Below are positions 6,573-11,534 of a stretch of 11,534 bases of DNA, one piece after another. Made by a program: the position numbers and the translations under genes. Numbering within the stretch: position 1 is the first letter of the stretch; every line of letters begins with the position of its first letter. The DNA is taken from the NCBI GenBank assembly GCA_021107375.1, contig JAIOSY010000246.1:1-11534 (forward strand), written 5' to 3'. Origin of the DNA: Sulfurimonas sp. GTDB taxonomy: Bacteria; Campylobacterota; Campylobacteria; Campylobacterales; Sulfurimonadaceae. The notes beneath the pieces are model-generated. The model saw nothing but the letters and a program-made list of their open reading frames with translations, was not told where the DNA came from and ran no database searches.

Positions 6573-8618
6573 ATGAGAATATTTGCATGGTTATTAGGAA
6601 CAGTTATAGGTTTGGCAATATTTGCTGTAGGTGGTGCTTACTTTGTTGCATTCACTTCAGGTGGAAATGCGATACTTCAGCCAATTATACAAGAGAAGAT
6701 TAATGAACAAACAAAGTTAAAGACAAAATTGACAACTTTTTCTTTAACTACGGATGAGTTTGAGATATTTTTAGAACTTGATTCTTTTAATACTATTCAT
6801 GCTAAAGGAAACTATTCTCTTTCTACTCAAGCATTTAATGTAGCTTATAAACTTAAGTTAGAGAAGATAGAAACTTTAAAATCACTCACAAATGCACCAT
6901 TAAAAGGTGTCTTTAAAACTGATGGTACAGTTAAGGGTGATATGAAGTTTATGGAAGTTGATGGTGTAAGTGATGTAGCATCTAGTGATACATCGTATCA
7001 TGTGGAACTAACTGATTTAAATCCAACTTCTATAATAGCTAAGATAAAAGACGCTGATTTAGTTGCTCTTTTAGAGTTAGGTGGTCAAAAACCATATGCT
7101 AAAGCAAAAGTAGATGTAGATGTTGATTTTAAAAACATAACTCCACATGCCCTAGATGGTGGTATTGTTTTAACAACTAAAAATGGAATTTTAAATACTC
7201 CACTGATGAACAAAGATTTTAATTTAACTATTCCTAAAACAGATTTTACTATGAATCTTGATGCAAAATTAAAAGGTGATGATGTTGATTATACTTATGC
7301 TTTAAACTCAAATTTAGCAAAAATTACATCAGTTGGAAAAGTTATTCCAGAGCCATTAAAGATGGACATAATTTATGGCGTTGATGTTAAAGAGTTAGCT
7401 GTTTTAAAACCAATTACAAAAGCTGATGTTCGCGGTGCTTTAAGATTAAATGGAACGGTTAAAGGAACTAAGGCAAATATGATAGTTGATGGTAAAAGTG
7501 ATTTTGCATCATCTGATACTATATTTAGTGCAAAGTTAAAAGATTTTGAACTTGCATCACTAAAAGCAACTATGAAAAATTTAAAACTTGCAAAAGTTCT
7601 TTATATGGTTAAACAACCTCATTATGCAGATGGTGTATTTGATTTAGATGTAGATATAAGTGATTTAAAAAGTGGAAAGTTAAAAGGTACTGTATTATCA
7701 AATGTTAAACAAGGTTTAATAGATTCTAAGTATATGACAAAAGCTTATGAGTTTAAAAGCCACATGCCAAGAACTTCGTTTACATTAGCTACTAATACAA
7801 AACTAAATGGTGATATAGCGGATACTAAGATAAATCTAAAATCATCTTTGGCAAATTTTGATATTAAACAAGCTAGAGTAAACTTAAAAGACAACTCAAT
7901 TGTAAGTGATTATATTACTACAATACCAAATCTTGATAAACTTTATTTTGTAACGCAGAGACATTTAAAAGGTTCACTTAGTGCAAATGGAGAGCTTAAA
8001 AAAGGCAAAGATTTAGATTTAACAATGCATTCTAAAGTTGCAGGTGGAGATGTTGATGTAAAACTTCATAATGATGACTTACGAGCTGATTTAAAATCTA
8101 TCCAAACACTTGATGCTCTTAAAATGTTAATCTATCCAGAAGTATTTAAATCATCTTTAAATGGTGTGCTGGATTATAATATTGCCGAGCAAAAAGGAAA
8201 GTTTAATGGAGATTTAGTTGATGGTTTATTTACTAAAAACCAAGTTTTAACTCTTGTAAAACAGTATGCTAAAATAGATTTGTATAAACAAAAATTTAAA
8301 GGTGTTGTAAGTGCAAATATTAATAAAGAGAAGATTTTAGCTTCACTTGATTTAAAATCAAATACTTCATCTATCACAACTAAAAATACAAAACTAAACT
8401 CTAAAACACAGAAGATAAATTCTAAGATAGATATAGTTGCAAATAAACATCCTATTTATGTGACACTAACTGGAAATACAGCTTCTCCAAAAGTGAAAAT
8501 TGATGCTGGTGAAATATTAAAAGAGAAAGCAAAAGATAAAGTAAAAGAGAAACTTAAAAAGAAACTAGGTGATAAACTAGGTGAAGATGTTGGAAATCTA
8601 TTAAAAGGTCTTTTTTAG
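6573..8618 (+). CDS. AsmA-like (TamB/YhdP-style) inner-membrane-anchored periplasmic protein with tandem repeats
   Basis: A 681-residue protein from ATG 6573, chosen because GGAG precedes it. One N-terminal membrane segment (about residues 4-27) is followed by a long, beta-rich, lysine- and aspartate-rich periplasmic part. A unit of about 177 residues recurs: LKGVFKTDGTVKG at 110-122, VRGALRLNGTVKG at 286-298 and LKGSLSANGELKKG at 465-478; VDGVSDVASSDT and VDGKSDFASSDT recur in the first two. The C-terminus has GNTASPKVKIDAG, then an amphipathic lysine-rich helix ending KKLGDKLGEDVGNLLKGLF, typical of AsmA-family ends. The family forms long beta-grooves thought to move phospholipids between membranes or modulate outer-membrane assembly; that role is inferred. 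Assignment rests on architecture and the C-terminal signature, not a hallmark catalytic motif. It is divergent from grpE and ends 13 bp from the convergent GGDEF-EAL gene. Confidence 0.7.
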   Translation: MRIFAWLLGTVIGLAIFAVGGAYFVAFTSGGNAILQPIIQEKINEQTKLKTKLTTFSLTTDEFEIFLELDSFNTIHAKGNYSLSTQAFNVAYKLKLEKIETLKSLTNAPLKGVFKTDGTVKGDMKFMEVDGVSDVASSDTSYHVELTDLNPTSIIAKIKDADLVALLELGGQKPYAKAKVDVDVDFKNITPHALDGGIVLTTKNGILNTPLMNKDFNLTIPKTDFTMNLDAKLKGDDVDYTYALNSNLAKITSVGKVIPEPLKMDIIYGVDVKELAVLKPITKADVRGALRLNGTVKGTKANMIVDGKSDFASSDTIFSAKLKDFELASLKATMKNLKLAKVLYMVKQPHYADGVFDLDVDISDLKSGKLKGTVLSNVKQGLIDSKYMTKAYEFKSHMPRTSFTLATNTKLNGDIADTKINLKSSLANFDIKQARVNLKDNSIVSDYITTIPNLDKLYFVTQRHLKGSLSANGELKKGKDLDLTMHSKVAGGDVDVKLHNDDLRADLKSIQTLDALKMLIYPEVFKSSLNGVLDYNIAEQKGKFNGDLVDGLFTKNQVLTLVKQYAKIDLYKQKFKGVVSANINKEKILASLDLKSNTSSITTKNTKLNSKTQKINSKIDIVANKHPIYVTLTGNTASPKVKIDAGEILKEKAKDKVKEKLKKKLGDKLGEDVGNLLKGLF

Positions 8619-8631
8619 TAGATAAATTACT

Positions 8632-10536
8632 TTAAAATAAATCCTTAACATTTAAAAGTGTTGGGGATGGTTCGGCTATATAATAGCCTTGCATATAATC
8701 TAAATCAAGTGGCAGTAGTTTATCATATACCTCTTGAGAGTGAACAAACTCTGCAATAGTTTTCATATTTGCAACTTTAGCAAAATGTATAATGCTTTTT
8801 ACAACTTTAAAATCTTTCTCATTTATATCAATATTTTTAATTAACGAACCATCAATTTTTAAGAAGTTAGCTTCAATATCTAAAATAGTTTTAAAATTAG
8901 AATAACCACTCCCAAAATCATCGATAGAAACTTGTGCACCATATGAATGCATTAACTCAATTTTCTCTTTAAATAATGGTATGTTTTTAATCTCATCACT
9001 CTCTAATATTTCTATTGTTACTCGTGAAGCTAAATTTGGATTTTTCTTAAATGCATCAAGAATAGTCTTCTCAATATCTTCATTAATTAAATCAGAAAAA
9101 TTGAGATTTATACCAACATGCTTATCAATATTTTTAAATTTTTCAAAAATTATAAATAAAATTCTTTGTGTAAGTTTATAGTGTATATTTGTATGTTTTA
9201 AATCTTCTAAAAGAAAGATAGGAGAGATTATCTCTCCATGTTTATCTATTATTCTTACTAACGCTTCATATTTTAATATAGTTTTATCAAGATAATTATA
9301 TATAGGTTGATAAAAGCAAACTACACGATTATCATCAATAGCATCTTTAACAAAGTCAAGATTATTTGATTTTACATGGGTGTCTTTTTTTGAATCTATA
9401 TAATTTATAACTCTATTTCTACCTTTAGTTTTTGCAATATATAACATTTTATCTGCTATTTTTATAGCCTCATTCAGATTTTTTTCTAAATGTGGATGTT
9501 CATGAATACCTATCGAGACCTGTACTTGAATCTCATTATAATCATAAATAAATTTATTTGTATCAATATTTTTCCTAATTCTTTCACATATTTTTAGAGT
9601 AGAATTATTATCATTATCTCTTTTATAGATAAAAAGTAAAAATTCCTCCCCTCCATATCGAATTAAAATATCACTACCTCTTGTTGAGTTTTTTAAAATT
9701 TGAGCACTTTGAGCCAAAATAAAATCCCCTGCTTTATGTCCATAAGTATCATTAATTACTTTAAATTTATCTAAGTCAAGCATTGCTACACTATAGTTTT
9801 CTAGCTTAAGCATTGGCGATACTTCTGCAAGGTAATTTCTGTTGTAGAGTTGTGTTAAAGGATCAGTAAATATTTTTTTTCTTGTTATGAAGTAGTGAAA
9901 TACTTGGATTATAGTCATAGCTACAAATAGAAATACAAAGATAACTAAAATTATAAAAAATGTTTCTAATGGTTTTGTAAGTTCTATTAGTGTTTGTTTT
10001 ATTTTTGTTGTAATATCTACGCTTAATACGGCTATGATTTGTTCATCAACTTTGATAGGATATATGTAAGTTAAAAAAAGGTTCTCCATATCCTCTTGTC
10101 GTATAATTTGGGCTTCTTTTGTTATATATAACGCTTTATATTTTTGATTTGTAACATCAAACTTTTCAAAAAAATTAGCTTTATCTATTTTTGAAGCATC
10201 AAGTAAAAACCTAAATCTACCTTTATTGTCTTTTGTTAAAAGATAAATATATTTTATAGATGGAGTTGCTATAAAAGATAAATATTTTTCATATTTTTTT
10301 CTTGTTTTTGCATTATACAAAAGCTTTATTAATTGCTTTGAGTTTTTGATTTTATTATTATCTATTATATCTTTTTCAATATTTTGAAAAAGATATGAAA
10401 TTTGTTCGATTCTATTTATTTCAATTTTTGTAAAAATATCTTTTTCTGCTTGTTTGATATAAAGATAGATAAAAATAAAAAATATACCAAGTGAAAATAG
10501 TAATAAAAATAAGAAAACCTCTTTTTTATTTACCAT
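8632..10536 (-). CDS. Membrane GGDEF-EAL protein (c-di-GMP synthesis/degradation) with periplasmic sensor region
   Basis: A 634-residue protein with transmembrane segments at about 7-27 and 192-216 enclosing a ~160-residue periplasmic region, possibly a Cache-like fold (inference). The GGDEF domain (about 223-380) has DPLTQLYNR, DLDKFKVINDTYGHKAGD and an intact active site GGEEF (295-299). The inhibitory I-site RGSD (286-289) sits five residues before it. The EAL domain (about 393-634) has EALVR (Glu424), Asn477 in INLN, EILES (Glu509), SIDDFGSGYS (Asp539, Asp540), LKID (Lys560), AEFVH (Glu596, His599) and QGY (Gln616). The usual AExVE glutamate is His599, so phosphodiesterase activity may be altered. 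Both activities, or only one, are possible. The gene overlaps the upstream small exported-protein gene by 7 bp, so it is translationally coupled in the receptor operon. A purine-rich AGAAG stretch precedes ATG 10536. Confidence 0.95.
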   Translation of the reverse strand: MVNKKEVFLFLLLFSLGIFFIFIYLYIKQAEKDIFTKIEINRIEQISYLFQNIEKDIIDNNKIKNSKQLIKLLYNAKTRKKYEKYLSFIATPSIKYIYLLTKDNKGRFRFLLDASKIDKANFFEKFDVTNQKYKALYITKEAQIIRQEDMENLFLTYIYPIKVDEQIIAVLSVDITTKIKQTLIELTKPLETFFIILVIFVFLFVAMTIIQVFHYFITRKKIFTDPLTQLYNRNYLAEVSPMLKLENYSVAMLDLDKFKVINDTYGHKAGDFILAQSAQILKNSTRGSDILIRYGGEEFLLFIYKRDNDNNSTLKICERIRKNIDTNKFIYDYNEIQVQVSIGIHEHPHLEKNLNEAIKIADKMLYIAKTKGRNRVINYIDSKKDTHVKSNNLDFVKDAIDDNRVVCFYQPIYNYLDKTILKYEALVRIIDKHGEIISPIFLLEDLKHTNIHYKLTQRILFIIFEKFKNIDKHVGINLNFSDLINEDIEKTILDAFKKNPNLASRVTIEILESDEIKNIPLFKEKIELMHSYGAQVSIDDFGSGYSNFKTILDIEANFLKIDGSLIKNIDINEKDFKVVKSIIHFAKVANMKTIAEFVHSQEVYDKLLPLDLDYMQGYYIAEPSPTLLNVKDLF

Positions 10537-10958
10537 ATTTTTTCTTCTAAGTATGGGTCAAGATTTTTTGAAACAGCAATTGATTGAGCTTTAACTCTTG
10601 GTTGTAAAATTATAATATTTGGTCGTCCCTTTTTCCAAAATAGAGCACCAAAACTATTATCTATATCTGAAAGTAAGTCATAGCTTAGAACAAATATATG
10701 TTTTCTTCTACATTTTGGTGTTAAGTTCTTTTTTCTTTGAAGTACTATTATATTGGCGTCACCACACTTTGTAGTAGTTTTAAATTTAGAACTATGTTTA
10801 AACTCTGTCAATATTTTTACATCATCGCTCCATATTTTTATAGGTTCATTTATGGATATTTCAGACAATATATTCTCTAGTATTTTTACTTTCAAGTGAT
10901 TTGAATCAGATGCAAAAAGAAAAAGTGCTGATAAAAGAAAAGTTATTATAAGTTTCAT
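10530..10958 (-). CDS. Small exported (periplasmic) protein, possibly YfiR-like signalling partner
   Basis: A 142-residue protein I do not recognise for certain. It has a signal peptide (MKLIITFLLSALFLFA, likely cut near residue 16) and a mature domain of about 125 residues with two cysteines, Cys65 (TTKCGDANIIVLQ) and Cys83 (TPKCRRK), that could form a disulfide. The ending HIFVLSYDLL, then FGALFWKKGRPNIIILQPRV, resembles in pattern the C-terminal half of YfiR/DUF4154 proteins (a cysteine before a hydrophobic strand, a 'vLtvsd' strand, a final strand pair). YfiR restrains the diguanylate cyclase YfiN from the periplasm; a like role toward the GGDEF-EAL protein encoded next is inferred. The start follows GGAG (10970-10973) at 11 bases. 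TAATG joins it to the receptor gene upstream, and it overlaps the GGDEF-EAL gene by 7 bp. Confidence 0.65.
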   Translation of the reverse strand: MKLIITFLLSALFLFASDSNHLKVKILENILSEISINEPIKIWSDDVKILTEFKHSSKFKTTTKCGDANIIVLQRKKNLTPKCRRKHIFVLSYDLLSDIDNSFGALFWKKGRPNIIILQPRVKAQSIAVSKNLDPYLEEKIW

Positions 10959-11533
10959 TAGAATGTGTACTCCATAGTTATAAGTCCTCTTCTCTCAATC
11001 GCTGGGACTTTTATCTCTCCTTCATTATCTATCATCGTTTTACTTGCTTTATTTAAAAGGTTTTCACCTTTTAGTTTTACTTTTAGTTTTTTATTGACTG
11101 GATAACTAACACTTAGTGTATAATCATAGCCTGCATCCATTTTTATATCTTCATTAGTTAGTGGATTAACAAGGATATAGCTATCACGATATACCAGTTC
11201 ATTATAAATGTCAAATTTTCCAACTCTATTAAATAGTTGAACTAAAGCACCAGCCCCTGGTGAAGAATAATCATCTTTATAACCCTTATAAACCTCAATG
11301 ATTGCTTTGTTATCAAAGTTAAAATGATGTTCACCCCTTAAATAGACACGATTAAAATATGCAGTATCAGATGAATTTATATATTTGTTTGTATCTTTAT
11401 CAAAGATAAGAGCATCATCTGTAACGCTATATGCATAACCAAAGACAAGTCTATGTGTATTGTCATTGTATTCTAACTCTCCAGATAACATTTTAGTTGT
11501 AGAACTATCAAGTTCAGGGTTAATATTATATAC
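10958..11533 (-). CDS. TonB-dependent outer-membrane receptor, C-terminal part (5' end beyond window)
   Basis: This is the last ~191 residues of a beta-barrel protein. The frame stays open to the right edge; codons upstream of the ATG at 11491 read VYNINPELDSSTTK. That fits a barrel strand (the N-P-L/E-L-D-S-S pattern often seen in receptors), so 11491 is not a start. Alternating aromatic and polar strands follow (YNDNTHRLVFGYAYSV, YFNRVYLRGEHHFNF). A typical NLLNK turn comes near the end (KLKGENLLNKASKT), and the protein finishes ITMEYTF, the terminal aromatic that guides outer-membrane insertion. Such receptors import siderophores, metals, cobalamin or sugars with TonB energy, or act as signal receivers; the ligand is unknown because the plug is outside. 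Its stop overlaps the next start as TAATG, so it shares an operon with the exported protein and the GGDEF-EAL protein. Confidence 0.85.
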   Translation of the reverse strand, partial: VYNINPELDSSTTKMLSGELEYNDNTHRLVFGYAYSVTDDALIFDKDTNKYINSSDTAYFNRVYLRGEHHFNFDNKAIIEVYKGYKDDYSSPGAGALVQLFNRVGKFDIYNELVYRDSYILVNPLTNEDIKMDAGYDYTLSVSYPVNKKLKVKLKGENLLNKASKTMIDNEGEIKVPAIERRGLITMEYTF

Positions 11534-11534
11534 A

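Noticed and set aside
11489..11491. ATG 11491 as the start of a small separate protein
   Set aside because: Upstream codons continue as barrel sequence to the edge, and a 177-residue TonB receptor would lack plug and most of the barrel.
1..11534. Search for CRISPR arrays, tRNA/rRNA genes, transposases, toxin-antitoxin pairs or phage genes
   Set aside because: No regularly spaced repeats, cloverleaf or rRNA motifs, and no coding region with those signatures; all substantial frames are accounted for by the listed genes.

Overview
The window is AT-rich (intergenic DNA especially so). DnaK, GrpE, a NosL-type lipoprotein, a ScsD-like thioredoxin, an AsmA-like protein and a GGDEF-EAL protein occur together with K/I/N-rich protein composition. 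This suggests a member of the Campylobacterota (Epsilonproteobacteria), probably a Sulfurimonas-like or related free-living respiratory lineage. That placement is inferred from protein style and gene content, not from a marker search.

Layout: (1) 2-2572 (+), the C-terminal part of a large molybdopterin oxidoreductase, cut by the left edge. (2) 2573-2678, a convergent gap holding a structured palindromic element (A). (3) 2679-3176 (-), a membrane-anchored ScsD/TlpA-like thioredoxin, and 3282-3782 (+), a NosL-family lipoprotein, divergent from a shared 105-bp AT-rich promoter region. (4) 3818-6391 (-), a grpE-dnaK heat-shock operon without hrcA. It is driven by a near-perfect sigma-70 promoter overlapped by a HAIR-like (HspR-type) inverted repeat, and a second GC-rich structured element (B) lies between grpE and dnaK. 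(5) 6573-8618 (+), a divergent AsmA-like inner-membrane/periplasmic protein with internal repeats. (6) 8632 to the right edge (-), a tightly overlapping three-gene operon: the C-terminus of a TonB-dependent outer-membrane receptor, a small exported protein, and a two-transmembrane GGDEF-EAL protein.

How they may work together: the right-hand operon reads like an outer membrane to periplasm to cytoplasm signalling cassette acting on c-di-GMP. The centre is the DnaK/GrpE chaperone system under what looks like HspR-type control. The left side is respiratory and envelope redox or metal chemistry (Mo enzyme, disulfide oxidoreductase, copper-chaperone-like lipoprotein).

The least expected signal is that intergenic elements A and B share one architecture although their arm sequences differ. 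Both have a 3' hairpin whose arm can pair instead with a 5' segment, a two-base CC/GG bulge at the same place beside a CAAGG motif, and a GAGGAA box between the arms. This looks like a dispersed structured repeat family with compensatory arms. No tRNA, rRNA, CRISPR array or transposase gene was seen, and no gene-free stretch exceeds 300 bases.
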